Source of the DNA: Ricinus communis
Lineage: Eukaryota; Streptophyta; Magnoliopsida; Malpighiales; Euphorbiaceae
Length of the DNA: 64,000 bases
Assembly: GCF_019578655.1 (NCBI RefSeq)
Contig: NC_063258.1
Location: 7,237,283 to 7,301,282 of the forward strand
Reading direction: 5' to 3'
Both the position numbers and the translations under genes were made by a program. Position 1 is the first letter of the stretch. Every line of letters begins with the position of its first letter. Below, one piece after another: positions 11,601 through 24,129 of this stretch. The notes beneath the pieces were generated by a model. It worked only from the letters and a program-made list of their open reading frames with translations, ran no database searches and was not told where the DNA came from.

Positions 11601-12872
11601 ATATGTATTTATGAATTTGAGAAAAAAATCCCATAATAGTGCTAATATTTTAATATGAGAAAACGACCTCGTAAAAGTGGTATATTTAACAATATAAGAA
11701 AATAACCCTGTAAAACGTGTATATTTATGAATTTGAGAAAACAAGCTCGTAAAAGTAGTGTAATTGCAAGTCTAAGAAAACAGCCTCGTAGAACGGGTAA
11801 ATTTTTTAATATGAGAAAATAGCCTCGTAGAAGGGATAAATTTTTTAAAATGTGAAAACAACCCCGTAACACGGGGATATTTATGAATATGAAGAAATAA
11901 CCCCGTAATTGTGGTATATTTGTAAGTATTAGAAAATAACCACTTAAATGGGTTAATTTTAAAATATGAGAAAACAACCCCGTAAAAGGAGTATATTTGT
12001 CGATATAAGAAAATAACCCCGTAAAACCTATATATTTATGAATTTGAGAAAACAACCCCATAAAAGTGGTACATTTAATAATATAAGAAAATAACCTCGT
12101 AAAACGTGTATATTTATGAATATGAGAAAACAACCCCGTAAAAGTAGTGTAATTGCGAGTTTGAGAAAAGAGCCTCGCAGAAGGGGTAAATCATTTAATA
12201 TGAGATACAACCTCGTGGAAGGGGTAAATTTTTTAATATGAGAAAAGAGCCCCTTAATACGAGGATATTTATCAATCGGATAAAATAACAGCGTATTTTG
12301 GTATATTTGTGAGTATGAGAAAACAATCCCTTAAATGGATTAATTTTATAATATGAGAAAATAACCCCGTAAAAGCGGTATATTTGTCAATATAAGAAAA
12401 TAACTCCGGAAAAGTGATATATTTATCAACATAAGAAAATAATCTAGTAAAACGTGTATATTTATGAATCTGAAAAAACAAGCCTGTAAAAGTATTATAA
12501 TTGCGAGTCTGAGAAAACAACTTCGCAGAAGGGGTAAATTTTTTAATATGAGAAAATAACCCCGTAATACGAGGATATTTATCAATCGGAGAAAATAACC
12601 CCGTAATTTTGGTATATTTGTGAGTATGAGAAAACAATCCCTTAAATTGTTTAATTTTATAATATGAAAAAGTAACCCCGTAAAAGGGGTATATTTGTCA
12701 ATATAAGAAAATAACTCCGAAAAAGTGATATATTTATCAACATAAGAAAATAATCCAGTAAAACGTGTATATTTATGAATCTGAAAAAACAGCCCCGTAA
12801 AAATAGTCTAGTTGCGAGTCTGAGAAAACAACCTCATAGAAAGAGTAAATTTTTAATATGAGGAAAAAACAC
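8676..12872 (+). repeat. Satellite block 2, 39-bp monomers with higher-order order
   Basis: About 108 monomers in tandem. The J-type marker falls at 9033, 9651, 10428, 10856, 11249 and 11637. The last interval is exactly 388 bp, the expected length of eight 39-mers plus two 38-mers. From 12280 on, types I and J are skipped and H runs directly into an A-like unit, and this shortened order is repeated once. No coding sequence. Confidence 0.95.
12868..12872 (+). repeat. Target-site duplication, left copy (AACAC)
   Basis: AACAC directly precedes the Athila-type element and recurs at 25556-25560 directly after it. Confidence 0.9.
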
Positions 12873-14299
12873 TGATGGGCTCTTTATGCAACCTACACCT
12901 AAGGCAGTGAACCTACCGATGCAGCCTAGCACTAGTGAGTATCAAGGTCGTATCCCTGGAGATCGGGTGAACCTAGAGTTACTACTGCTTGCTATGTTAT
13001 CTAGTCTGAAATAGGGTGTGAAAGTTCTAACATACCAGCTAATGGTTATGAGTGCAATTAAGTAAATGAAGGACAACAATGGACAATTAAAAGACAATTG
13101 TAAAGAGAGAAATAAATCCAAAAGGGAGCCTAAGTGATGAAATTCTAAAGATGAATTTTATGGATTGCCGATCTTGCTTACCCGTGTCTAAATCCTGAAT
13201 TGAATCCCGGTTCCTCTCTCGAGCTTACCGGATTCCTAAACCTGCATTAACCTAATGGAATCTCTTCCTATCAGATTACTACAAATTAGCATTAAGTATG
13301 ATTTAAGACTATTAAGAGTTATTAGTTCTTAATCCGGCGAGTAAATCAACCTCATCTCTAAGTGTTAACTACCAGTCCTTACTATTCAAAATCCAGTTGT
13401 AACAAGCATTTCTCAATGTCAAGAAACAACCTAATAAACAATTAATCCAACGTCTCAAATTAACTGCATCAAACTTTTATTACTGAATAGCAAGAAGATT
13501 GCAAGAATGAAAATTATAAAAAACTAACAATTAAGCATAATCCATCAACAAAGGTGAACCCTAATGGATTCAAAAGATCTAGCTGCTCATGTTCATAGTC
13601 AAAGCAATTAAAGAATAAAATAAGGAAAAACAAATTAAAGGTATGTACACCCTTCTCTTTCAAGCTGAATGAGAAACCCTAAATTTGCAAATTCAAAATC
13701 TCAAACCCTAGTTGCCTCTTAAATGCTCCCAAAGTTTGTCTTGATCTTCAATTCGATGTTGGAATAAGTGGAATCCCCCCTTCAATTGATGAAAATTGAT
13801 CTCTCCAGGTCTACAATTGAGGTATAGGAAATATTTGATTAAGTGTGTGTCTTGGAATTGAGTCCAAAAATCATCCTCTTCAATTAGAATTCAAAATCGC
13901 CTATATAGTTGATTCAGCACGGCCGGAGTCCAGGTTGTGATGATTTAGCATGGCCGGAGTCCAGTCACGAATCAGAGTCTGTTAGCCGATCCACCACAGC
14001 CGGAGGCCGTGGTGGCTACCAAGTCGTACGAAATGGCACAATTGGGGATAGCCTCTTGATAATTCAGCACGGCTGGAGTCCAGGCCGTGCTCAACCCTCG
14101 GGGTGCTTGTTCTCGCCCAATTTGATGGATTTTGCTCCGTAATCACACGTATTTCCCTCGATTACTGATGGTGTCCTTCGAAAATGACCTGAAATGAAAA
14201 GGGAAACAAAAGACATGTGATTCTAGCATAAAACGGGATAATCATGCATAAAAATGTGAACAATTGGGCATGAAAACATGTGTAGTATGATGCTTATCA
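12873..14299 (-). mobile_element. Athila 3' LTR (1427 bp)
   Basis: On the plus strand it starts TGATGGGCTC and ends GATGCTTATCA. It is near-identical to 24130-25555. CACGGCCGGAGTCCAG-like units occur at about 13915-14095, and the left LTR has more of them than the right one. Confidence 0.95.
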
Positions 14300-14314
14300 A
14301 ATTACCCCATGCTT
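14300..14314 (-). other. Polypurine tract of the Athila element
   Basis: The minus strand reads AAGCATGGGGTAATT directly before the 3' LTR. The G-run and position fit the polypurine tract. Confidence 0.65.
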
Positions 14315-16278
14315 AAACTTTTGCTTGTCCTCAAACAATTTATAACTCACTCCTCAAAAGATATCAAATAACTCAATCAACTGCATTGCAGGAGGTTAGC
14401 TCAAAATAAATTTCAAAACTCCGTAATGATTTTTCCCAAAATCCCCAAATCACTAAATCCTTAAGAGAAAGAGCAAACTTAATAAAGTTGCTAAAGTTAA
14501 AATGATAAACCATCTAAATTAAGAAATTGAGAATCATGCCTCACAAGATATCACTCAAAACACACAAGTGTATATAGGTGAAAGAAGATCGCCAAGCTTT
14601 CAACGCAAAAATATAGAAAAAGTGCTTACCATAGGCTTGCTTATGGATTCAATCTCCACTACTACGAAATAATCAATAATCATGATCAAAGGGTCTTGAG
14701 CCAGGTTGTAATGGGGTTAAGGTAAGGTACGTATAAATATGGAAAGTAGGCTACAAGTTGCTGGAAGTTAAGCAAGTAATGCAAGAAAGTAATGAAGGAT
14801 CAAGTGCTGTACCAAAATGAACACTAAGTTGCTCTAAAAATAAGATGATGCTCGAAATGAACTAAATTAATACTTTCTACTTTTTTTTTGTTTTTTTTTG
14901 TTTGTTTCTTTTTTTTGTTTTGTTTTTTTTTATATATAAATATATATACAACAGCTTATGTACGAGTTGTTGGTTATTGACACATACAATAATTGAAGGG
15001 AGCATCTATGAAAAATCTAGCAACTTAGTGAAATATATGAATGCAGATTGATCCAAAGTAAAATGCGACAACTTATATAATTTCCAAAGCAACAATGGTA
15101 GAAAGAATGGTCAAATGAATAGAAGTGATAAGATGAGTGTCACTGTTATTATTGTCACGAGAGGAATGGCTAAGGCTCAAAATTGGTTCACTAAGGGAAA
15201 AATAGGGTTAGGCTTTTTGGCCAAATTGTGTAAATCCTAAGTGCCCAAATCATCTCACGATTATTGACAATTCATGTAATTTCAACAGGATATCGTGAAA
15301 GCAAGTTCTAGAAACAGAGATTCATGAAATGCTCACTAATGAAAGAAAAGGGAGCATAATAGTGATGCACCAATTGGCTCAAAATCTCACCATTTGAGTG
15401 ATTTAAAATTGCATAAATTCTCAACCCAAAGTTTAAACAGTCAATCACAATAATAAGCAGCAATATTAACAGTGTTCTATATCTACGATAAAGTAATATG
15501 GAAGAATTAAGGAAAAATACCAGTTTTACCTGGTTGGATTGTAGTTGAGAGATTTATTCATTGCCTTCTTCCGAACAAGGTTCGATAAAAGCTATAAGGG
15601 AATCCATTCAAAGGAGAAAAAAGTCATCAACTACTTAATTAAAACAAAACTCAAGATAGGCACAACATCGGTAGGTCCCTACCCCATATTTTACTATAAC
15701 ACTGTCCACAGTGTTAGAGAGATTTAGACTGAGGAAGCATATGAATCACACATTATGGTTATGGAAGATCATGCTAATTTTTTTTTTTAACAAATTAAAA
15801 AGGCATAGTGTTCTACTTAACATAAACAAACAAGTGCAAGGAAATAACATAAAAGTAAACAAGCTACAAGCAAGAAAGTAAAAGGAGATAACAAATTGAA
15901 AGAAAATAAATAAAAATAAAATAAAATAAAATAAAATAAAGAAAAAGGATGGAGGAAAATATCATAAATTTTTTTCTTTCCGCTAGAGTCTCACTATGTA
16001 TCCTCACCGTTGGATCTGGAAGTTGGGGGGGTGGAAATTTGCCGAGGAGGTTGCGGTGGTGGATCGTGGTCTGTGAAGCATGTCGCCAAATCGAACTCCA
16101 TATCATCAATGAGCCGTTGATTTTGTGCTCCAGCCTCTTACATCTTTTGAATCTGCACTACTATGAAGTCTGTCTGGGTGGCCTGTCTTTCTAAACCACT
16201 CAGGAACTGTTGAAGTGTACTGTTCAAACTGCCCAACTGTGCCTTCATTTCTTCTTAAAACCGCACAAACTCAGTGTA
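14315..16278 (-). other. Non-coding 3' spacer of the Athila element
   Basis: About 2 kb between the Athila-type ORF and the polypurine tract with no protein I can support. It holds a T-rich tract with interspersed G (about 14876-14935) and an AAAAT microsatellite (about 15905-15940). Long untranslated 3' regions are usual in this lineage. Confidence 0.6.
15905..15940 (+). repeat. AAAAT microsatellite
   Basis: Tandem AAAAT units in the 3' spacer of the Athila element. Confidence 0.85.
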
Positions 16279-17470
16279 CTATTGCTGCTGTAGATCGCAG
16301 ACTCGATCTAGACGGTCGGCCAAAGCACTGATCTGGATGCTCGATGGCTCTACCGAATGAGAGGATGAGGCTCCAGATGAAGGCATAAACACTCTAGCTG
16401 GGTTAGGAATCCTAACATCCGGAATCCCAGCCGACGGATGTTGGGCTCCTCTAGCCGCTGCCTCTCTAGCTTCCCTGACTATTGTGCTCACGAGCCTATA
16501 TTCAATACCATATGGATGTCTAGTGGCCGTGATCATCTGCATGTTGATCATTTGTCTGATCCCTAGTGGTGTCATGTCACCAATATTTGAAAGCTCCGAT
16601 GCATACCGTCCAATACATCTAGTCTCTTAGCTAACCTAGTCACATACGGACCGGAAACAACAATGCATCTTCTTCCCGAGCGTCTACTATAAATGAACGG
16701 ACTTGGCGAGCCAATAAATATCCCAAGTCTAGCTTCTTCCGATGTTGCATAGCCCGGAGAATAAAGACATCAGGATCGCCCCAAAACTGTCCCCTCACCG
16801 TAATGGTGTTAGCTAGTAGGGTATGAATGTAGCGGAGATGGTCCCAGTAGGCTAGATGCCTTAGACACCCGCTTGGGTAGTATGTTTCCGGCCTCATTAC
16901 CAATGAATCCTACATGGCGTCATATGAAATTGGGTGGATGTAGAGACAACCCCGATACTCCTCCCCCGAGATTTCTTGTTCAGTCCATAATCCCAAATGC
17001 ATTCCAAATTGTGGGATCGACATCGAGAACTCCCTTCCCCAAGCCTAAAATAAATTGCATCAGTCGATGCCGGTTTGTGATCCGTTCGCAGGAAGAAGGT
17101 GCTGAGGAACTCGATCGTAAGCTCACTGTAGGTTGGCTCAATGATGTCAAAGAATCTCGCATATGGCGAGTCTCGATCGGTGTGTGCACATCTTGAGCCA
17201 ATCCCACTCTCTGGGGATGTGAAGTCTATGCAACGGCCCGCCATCACTTGCTTCCATCTCATGACTTGGAATCTACTTTCATTGTCTGCATTAGGGAATG
17301 TCCACAATGGATGACGGCCAGTGTGGATGGATTCACAGTAGTGCTCTCCAAGGTCGGACTATTTGCTGTGGTGGTGGAGGTGGAAGTGCTGGTGCTGGTT
17401 TTGGTGCTGTGGAGGAAGACGTTCCTTCACCACGCGATCGCTTGCTGGTAGCGACGCGTTTCAGTTGCTT
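16279..17470 (-). pseudogene. Athila-type 3' ORF (env-position protein), broken
   Basis: Minus-strand pieces at 17470-17310 (basic then Pro/Gln-rich, with KRVATSKRSRGEG), 17307-16897, 16903-16640 and 16575-16279 make up one protein of the Athila ORF family. Recognisable segments are ARFFDIIEPTYSELTIEFLS, RYIHTLLANTITVRGQFW and KKLDLGYLLARQVRSFIV. The C-terminal piece is Ala- and Ser-rich. The ORF occupies the place after pol where retroviruses carry env, but I see no signal peptide, membrane anchor or fusion-like segment, and its role is not established. A stop separates the basic N-terminal part from the core, and frame changes near 16900 and 16600 break the rest. The family call is from pattern recognition of these motifs. 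Confidence 0.68.
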
Positions 17471-17499
17471 TCTACGAGATTTATCGCGTCCGTCATATC

Positions 17500-18020
17500 A
17501 CCTAATGCAACGAATTATTAGTTTTTGTAAAAATTCAAGTTAATGAAAGAAATAATCTATCGAATCAACAAAGTATAATGATTATACTTGACTAACCAAA
17601 ACTTGTATAAACTAATAAACCGATATATATCAATCTAATTTATCATGAACCAGTGAATTGCAATTTAAATCTAAACATTATTCATGCTTTGCATGTCAGA
17701 GGCACATTTTATTTCCACCAAAACCCCACACTTATCAATTTCATAACCAACTACACCACAAACACAACAACTAATGTAGATTAACCTAACCAAGGTCATA
17801 TAGTTACAATATAGAGCCACCAAAATATCCTAGCATGTCCTAACAAAAGTATATGTCTAAAATATAAGTGAAATCATAATAATAAAAAAAATATAATGCA
17901 ACAAATGAAGGGACTTACCTGAGTTCGCTTAGGAAAGTGAGAAGGGTGAGATAGGGGTATAAGAACAACACCTTTGAGCTAAGAAAAACAAAAGGGAAGC
18001 AAAATTTTCGGAGGCCTCCA
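17500..18020 (-). other. AT-rich spacer between 3' ORF and CACGG-rich segment
   Basis: No coding or RNA feature seen. A small AT-rich interval of the Athila internal region. Confidence 0.5.
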
Positions 18021-18024
18021 CTTC

Positions 18025-18300
18025 TTATAGGCACGGTTTCAGCACGGGTGAGGGTAAGGCCGTGCTGATCAGCACGGCTAGAACTCAGCCCGTGCTGATC
18101 CTTTAGCCTTCTTTGGATGCTCCTTGGCACGGGCATTGGCACGGCCGTGCTTCCCAGCACGGCTAGGGGTTGTGTCCCGTGCTGCCTTCAGAAGCCGTGA
18201 CAATTACTCTTTATCCTTCAACACGGTCTTGACTTTGGCCGTGCTCATCAGCACGGCCTGGTGATGCAGCCCGTGATGTCCACGGAAACCGTGGTGAAAC
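18025..18300. repeat. Cluster of CACGGC / GCCGTG motifs
   Basis: About 275 bp containing many short inverted motifs (CAGCACGGC, GCCCGTGCTGATC, GGCACGGCCGTGC). GC content is far above the surroundings. Related clusters lie in the LTRs of this element and in the solo LTR at 28212-29653. Confidence 0.8.
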
Positions 18301-18598
18301 GGAGTGTTTCTGGGCTTGCCTTTTGCCGACTCGAGTCGCCTTGCCCCCATACCTATAATTAACACATATGCATGTAATTAGATCATTAAACAAGTAGATA
18401 TGGTCAAACGGAAGAGTTTGTCCTCTTCGATTCTATAAGTCCGAAAAATTAAAATTAACCTAATTATTTTTAAGCAACTATAATAAAGTCAAATGAAAAT
18501 AATGAAACAATCACAACTAATTAAAAACATGAAAGTATAATCCAAGTCGAATGTACAGAAGTGCTTATTTGCAGAGTCTTAAGCGTGACTCATTCGGA

Positions 18599-19800
18599 TC
18601 ACCCTTTCTGTGCATACAAAGCCAGGTCAACTCGTTGCTCACTATCCAACGAGTTACAATGATATCGCTTTAGCCGATGGCCGTTCACTTTGAAGTTCCC
18701 CTTCTCTGGATGATGTAACTCTACCACTCCATATGGAAAGACTTGTCTGATCTGAAATGGTCCAGACCAACGAGTCTGTAGCTTTCCGGGAAACAGACGA
18801 AGGCGAGAGTTGTAAAGCAACACTCGATCCCCAACTTGAAATTCCTTAGGCTCACGAATCCTTTGATCATGCCATTTCTTAATCCTTACTTTGTAAGTTG
18901 AGGAGTTTTCGTATGCCTGCTGGCGCCACTAATCTAGCTCACTCAGCTGCCATTGTCGCTCCTTACCTGCAGAATCAATATCAAAGTTACAAGTTCTAAG
19001 GGCCCAAAGTGCCCTATGCTCTAACTCAACAGGCAAATGACATGACTTTCCATAAACATGGCGATAGGGCGTAAAACCTATAGATGTCCTAAAAGCAGTC
19101 CTAAACGCCCATAATGCATCATCTAACTTAAGAGTCCAGTCCTTCCCATCGGTACTAACGGCTCTCTAAAATACGTTTAATACCCCTATTAGTTACCTCA
19201 ACCCGCCCCACTAGTCTAGGGGTGATAGGGAGTAGAGAACCGATGAGTAACTCCGTACCGCTTAAGTACTTTCTCTAATTGGGTGTTGCAGAAATGTGTT
19301 CCTCTATCACTAATAAGCGCCCTAGGTATGCCAAACCTAGCAAACAATCGCTTAAGGAACCTGCAGACAACCCTAGCATCATCAGTGGCTACAGCCTGAG
19401 CTTCAGGCCACTTAGAGAAATATTCAACAGCAACCAGAATGTACTTATTACCATACGAAGAGGGAAAGGGTCCCATGAAGTCGATGCCCCAGACATCAAA
19501 AATCTCAACGACTTGCACACTGGTTTGGGGAATCTCATCACCAGAAGAGATATTACCTTCGCACTGGCAAGGGTCACAAACCTTAACAAATTTCCGTGCA
19601 TCTTGGAAGAGCGTAGGCCAATAGAATCCTGCCTCTAGCACCTTCCTCGTAGTATGGTTTGCTGCTTGATGACCTCTAGTGGGTCTCTCATGGCATTGCT
19701 TCAATATTTGGAGAGTCTCCTCGCCATATACACAACGGCGAATCACCTGATCTGCACATACTTTAAACAAAAAGGGATCTTCCCAAATATAGTATTTCAA
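18599..19800 (-). pseudogene. Athila integrase, interrupted
   Basis: Minus strand. The open piece 19800-19216 has the zinc-binding His and Cys residues ([20 protein letters not shown]) and two catalytic aspartates (WGIDFMG and LISDRGTHF). A TAG at 19216-19218 and an extra base just after it lie before the expected catalytic glutamate of the DD35E triad, so the enzyme is cut inside its core. Further readable sequence to 18824 includes the C-terminal half, and 18823-18599 is the tail (RWSGPFQIRQVFPYGVVELH), typical of gypsy integrase C-terminal domains. Integrase inserts the cDNA into nuclear DNA; this copy cannot. Confidence 0.88.
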
Positions 19801-19825
19801 ATCAGCAAAGAATTTCTTCTTTTCG

Positions 19826-21460
19826 TCACGTCATACCCTTTGGTAGAACCCTAGCAACCAAATAGTTAGCATAATCAGAAAACCAGGGAGTATCAGTGTA
19901 TACCTGAGTGACATACAAATGTTCTTCTGGAAATCGATCATCTATGGTCGTCTCATCAAGTGCATCTAAGTGAGGATTTTCCAATCTCGATAAATGGTCC
20001 GCTGCCAGATTCTCCGCGCCTTTCTTATCCTTGATCTCGACGTCAAATTCCTGTAATAAAAGAATCCACCGAATCAATCTCGGTTTCGCATCATTTTTCA
20101 GGAATAAGTACCTCAATGCCGAGTGGTCCGTGAAGACAATGGTTTTGAAGAGAACGAGGTATGATCTAAACTTGTCGAAGGCGTAAACAACCGCCAATAA
20201 CTCCTTCTCTGTGGTGGTGTAGTGTTCTTGGGCTCCTATCAAGGTCTTGCTAGCGTAGTAAATGGGTTGAAACTTCTTTTCAATCCTCCTGTCCAAGCAC
20301 GTACCCAATCGCATAATCACTAGCATCGCACATCGGTTCAGGCAGCCCCCAATCGGGAGAAACCATGATTGGGGTATAGAAGTTTCTTAAGTAACTCAAA
20401 AGCTGCCACGCATGCATCATAAAAAATAAAAGGTACATCCTTAACTAACAATTGAGTGAGGGGCCTAGCAATCTTAGAAAAATCTCTAATAAATCTCCTA
20501 TAAAACTCTGCATGGCCTAGAAAACTCCTAACGTACCTTATGAACTAGGAGGAGGTAGCTTAGATATTACTTCTACCTTAGCTCTATCCACCTCCATCCC
20601 GTACCGAGAGATCTTATGCCCTAAAACAATCCCCTCTCTCACCATGAAATGACATTTTCCCGGTTTAGTACCAAGTTAGCCTCAATACATCTAGCTAACA
20701 TGCGCTCAAGGTTTGCCAAACAAAGAGAGAAAGAATTACCAAAAATAGAGAAGTCATCCATAAATACCTCCATAGACTCCTCAATCATGTCCTAAAAATA
20801 GCCATCATGCACCGTCGAAATGTAGGCCGGTGCATTGCAGTCCGAATGGCATCCGTCTATAAGCAAACGTCCCATAAGGGCGGAGAAGGTAGTCTTCTCT
20901 TGGTCCTCAGTGCAATAGGAATCCGAAAGTAACTCGAAAAGCCATCAAGAAAACAATAAAACATGTGACTCGCTAAACGTTCAATCATCCCGATCAATGA
21001 AGGGAAGAGGAAAGTAGTCCTTCCGAGTTGCATCATTAAGCCTACGAATCAATGCAAACTCTAAGACTGTTACCATCCGAGTCGGGATCAGCTCATCCTT
21101 CTCATTCCTTACCACTGTGATGCCTCCTTTCTTGGGTACAACTCGCATGGGACTAACCCACGAATCGCCGGAAATGGGATATATCAAATCTGCATCAAGA
21201 AGTTTAATTACCTCATTCTTTACCACTTCTTTCATGTTCGGATTGAGTCGTCTTTGAGGTCGAACGACCGGCCCGGCCCCCAATGAAATCTTATGAGAGC
21301 AGAAACTTGGATTTATGCCCGGGATATCGGCTATATTGAAAGCAAAGGCCTTCTTGTACTTCCTTAGAACTTCCAACATCATGGCTTGTTCTTCAGGAGT
21401 TAAATCGGCTGCTATGATTACTGGTAAGCGCTTCTCTTCATCCAGGAAGGCATAAACCAA
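19826..21460 (-). pseudogene. Athila reverse transcriptase and RNase H, interrupted
   Basis: The minus-strand frame 21460-20981 is the N-terminal half of RT (RPQRRLNPNMKEVVKNEV, SWVSPMRVVPKKGG). The catalytic box is FMDD at 20764-20753, the usual Athila form of YxDD. A TAG at 20794-20792 lies just before it, and a frame change follows LPFIDRD near 20985. RNase H begins with CDASDYA at 20330-20310, shifts frame by about 20285, and continues to 19826 with [17 protein letters not shown] and DHLSRLENP. The enzyme would copy element RNA into DNA in virus-like particles. At least two frameshifts and one stop make it inactive. Confidence 0.9.
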
Positions 21461-21709
21461 GTGGCTCAGTAACTCCTTCAGCCTAAAACTGGTGGGTCCT
21501 CGAATGAAGTCTTTACTTTCCGCACCCCAGACCTGTCAAGAAAAAGATAGGGATCAGTTGACAAGCTTGGCTCAAAAGCCAATAAAACAGCGAGTTGCTC
21601 CAACACTTGCTCGTTGGACAACTCCTCCTCATCCTCAGCTAATGCTACTTGCAAAGGGTCAGAACATAAAATTTCTTGTAAATGGGACTCAACCACATCA
21701 TCAATCACA

Positions 21710-22231
21710 TCAATAGAACAAACGATTATCATAGTCCGGATCGCCCCATGGAAGTGGCCAGTCAAAGGTAATGGTCTCATCATTAACTCTAAGCTTAAGC
21801 TTTCCATCGGTTACATCGATAACAGCCCTCGATGTAGCTAGGAAAGGCCTACCCAAGATAAGAGGCACAGTGCTATCACCCTCCATATCCATTACCACAA
21901 AATCTACATGAAAGATAAATTTATCTACCTTTACAAGTACATCTTCAACAATACCTCTAGAATTTTACTTGATCCTATCCGCTAATTGAACACTCATCCT
22001 AGTAGGCTTTGGCTCATGCAACCCTAATTTGGCAAATAAACTAGTGGGCATTAAGTTAATACCGGCTCCTAAATCAGCCAATACACCACTAATTGATAAA
22101 TCACCAATCATACAAGGGATAGTAAAACTCCCTGGATCTCGCCGCTTGAGTGGCGTTTGTTCGGAGAATAGCCGAACACTCCTCATTAAGCACCACTGAC
22201 CAAGATCCTCCAACTTCCTCTTGTTGCTCAA
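21710..22231 (-). pseudogene. Athila aspartic protease, nonsense-interrupted
   Basis: Minus-strand frames 22231-21965 and 21898-21710 are parts of one retroviral-type protease. The active-site region reads VLADLGAGINLMP, with the catalytic Asp in the DLGA form usual for this lineage. The second part has the hydrophobic PLILGRPFLATS segment that closes the fold. A TAA at 21967-21965 separates them in an otherwise readable frame. The following interval 21807-21478 looks like the protease-RT connector. Upstream linker sequence (22431-22240) includes SKFLDLFKQLKINLPFVEA, a known Athila gag-protease connector. Confidence 0.85.
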
Positions 22232-22507
22232 AATCTCCTTTAAGAACTTGGCGTGATTTTGACATGTGAAATTGCCTCAACAAAAGGTAAGTTAATTTTC
22301 AACTGCTTAAATAAGTCAAGAAACTTACTCATATTGCTTGTCCACCATATCCCTGTCTCAACCTTGCAGGGATATGGTACCGGCCGATGCTCCCTTTGTC
22401 TGCCTTCTTTCTTTCTCTCATTCTCTACCATCTCAAGGTCCGGTCCTTCCTTACCGGCTCGACCGCACGATTGTATTATCCTTATCGGCCTAAAGGCGAA
22501 GAACCGG

Positions 22508-23962
22508 TCAAATTCTTACCCGAACGCAAGGTGATAGCTTTGCAATGCTCCCTCGGGTTTGACTCATAGTGCTAGGGAGCGATCCTGAAGGTCTCTCTGA
22601 AAGCATCTTAGAAATTTGGCCAATTTGAGTCTCCAAGTTCTGAATCGAGGCCTGCTGATTTCTAAGTGCACTATTAGTCTGCTGGAATCTTGTTTCTATA
22701 GATGTCACAAACTTCATCATGAGCTCCTCTAAATTTGACTTCTTTTCTTGGGGAGGAGGAGCTTGTGCAGCCCAAATTAGTTGTTGCCGGGCTTGATGAA
22801 GTCTTTGGAAACCCGCACTCGGGCATTATTGTTCCTCCAACTTAAATTGGGGTGATTGCGCCATCCAAGGTTGTATGTATTGCTGTAGGGGTTATTCTGT
22901 TGTCTTGGGGCATTCCCCATATAATCAACCTGTTCAACATCAGAAGATATAGTAGAATTAGATGGAAAACTAATAGAAGATGAAGCAAATATACCTCTCG
23001 CGGTGACCGTAATGCGGGCCACCATAAAACTTCGCGACCAACGCTCACGCGTGAACCGCATCCGGAGTTGGTCGATCTTCTTGGCTAGAAGCTCCACTTG
23101 AGCTGCCAAGGCTGTAGAGTCCACTTGGTTGACCACTCCTTGTCTTCCTGGTCGGCTCTAGAGGATTGCCAACGATAGTTGTTCATGGCCATTTCCTCTA
23201 TCAAGTTCGAGCTTGCTCGCGCCCATTCGTTTAGCGCCCCACCGCCGCAACATCCACCATCTGCCTCGTTGCGAGGTTCAACCCGCTGTAGAAGGTCTGA
23301 ACCTGCATCCACACTGGCAATCCGTGATGTGGGCAGCATCTCAAAAGATCTTTAAATCTCTCCCATGCATCGTACATGCTTTCATCATCAAACTGCACAA
23401 AAGAAGATATGTCATTTCTAAGTTTAGCAGTTTTAGTGGGAGGAAAATACTTATATAGAAATTTTTCGGTCAACGCCTTCTAGGTAGTGATCGTCTGTTG
23501 TGGAAGAGATTGCAACCATCTATTTGCTCTGTCCCTCAAGGAAAATGGAAACAATCTCAGCCGAATGGCATCATCGGTTGTTCCATTTATTTTGAATGTG
23601 TCACAAATCTCTAAAAAGTTGGAGATATGTGCATTGGGATCCTCGCTGGGCAATCCTCCAAACTGCACGCTTTGTTGGATCATCTGGATAACATTGGCCT
23701 TTATCTCAAAATTGTTGGTCACATAAAGTAGTCCGACTGTACTAGTTTTCGTCCCATCCAAAGATGGTCGAGCAAACTCGTACATCGTCCTCTGATCCTC
23801 ATCGGCGTGGGGGTCATGGTTTTCCATCGTGTCTAGTCTATCCACAGGTACCTCAACCTCAATCTCCTCCTCTTCTAATTGCAACCTCTTCCTTAAGAGT
23901 TTGAGGGATCGTTCTGGATCAGATAGAGGCTCTATAAGATTCGAGTTTGAGCTCCTGGTCAT
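22508..23962 (-). pseudogene. Athila gag, broken
   Basis: The start codon at 23962 opens 160 codons that include NNFEIKANVIQMIQ, GGLPSEDPNAHISNFLEICD and RLFPFSLRDRANRW, diagnostic of the Athila capsid. A TAG at 23482-23480 interrupts the frame, which then continues unchanged to 23231 (KTAKLRNDISSFVQF, CCPHHGLPVWMQVQTFYSGL). Near 23235 the frame shifts. The zinc-knuckle area at about 23040-22990 has lost at least its first Cys (GGPHYGHRE remains). The C-terminal part at 22720-22508 (QNLETQIGQISKMLSERPSG) is also family-typical. Gag would form the particle around element RNA. Confidence 0.9.
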
Positions 23963-24113
23963 AAACTACTTGAAACCGAAAGTCCACACAACCACCGATC
24001 AACAAAAATAATATAATAATAAATAATAATAAAATTAAAGAATAAATGAATAAAACAAATAATGACTAAATTAACACAAAAACAATTCACTCTAGTTCAC
24101 CGTTGACTTCTAG

Positions 24114-24123
24114 AACGGCGCCA
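24114..24123 (-). other. Primer-binding site, tRNA-Asp type
   Basis: The minus strand reads TGGCGCCGTT, complementary to the 3' end of plant tRNA-Asp, 6 bp inside the 5' LTR. The match stops after ten bases. Confidence 0.85.
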
Positions 24124-24129
24124 AAAACT

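Noticed and set aside
8676..12872. CRISPR-like array
   Set aside because: The repeats are contiguous with no unique spacers, they diverge gradually, and the surrounding sequence is plant retrotransposon.
16279..17470. True retroviral envelope gene
   Set aside because: No signal peptide, cleavage site or membrane anchor is visible, and the motifs fit the Athila-specific ORF instead.
19279..19854. Plus-strand ORFs opposite the Athila integrase
   Set aside because: They are shadows of the minus-strand pol; the integrase motifs explain this strand.
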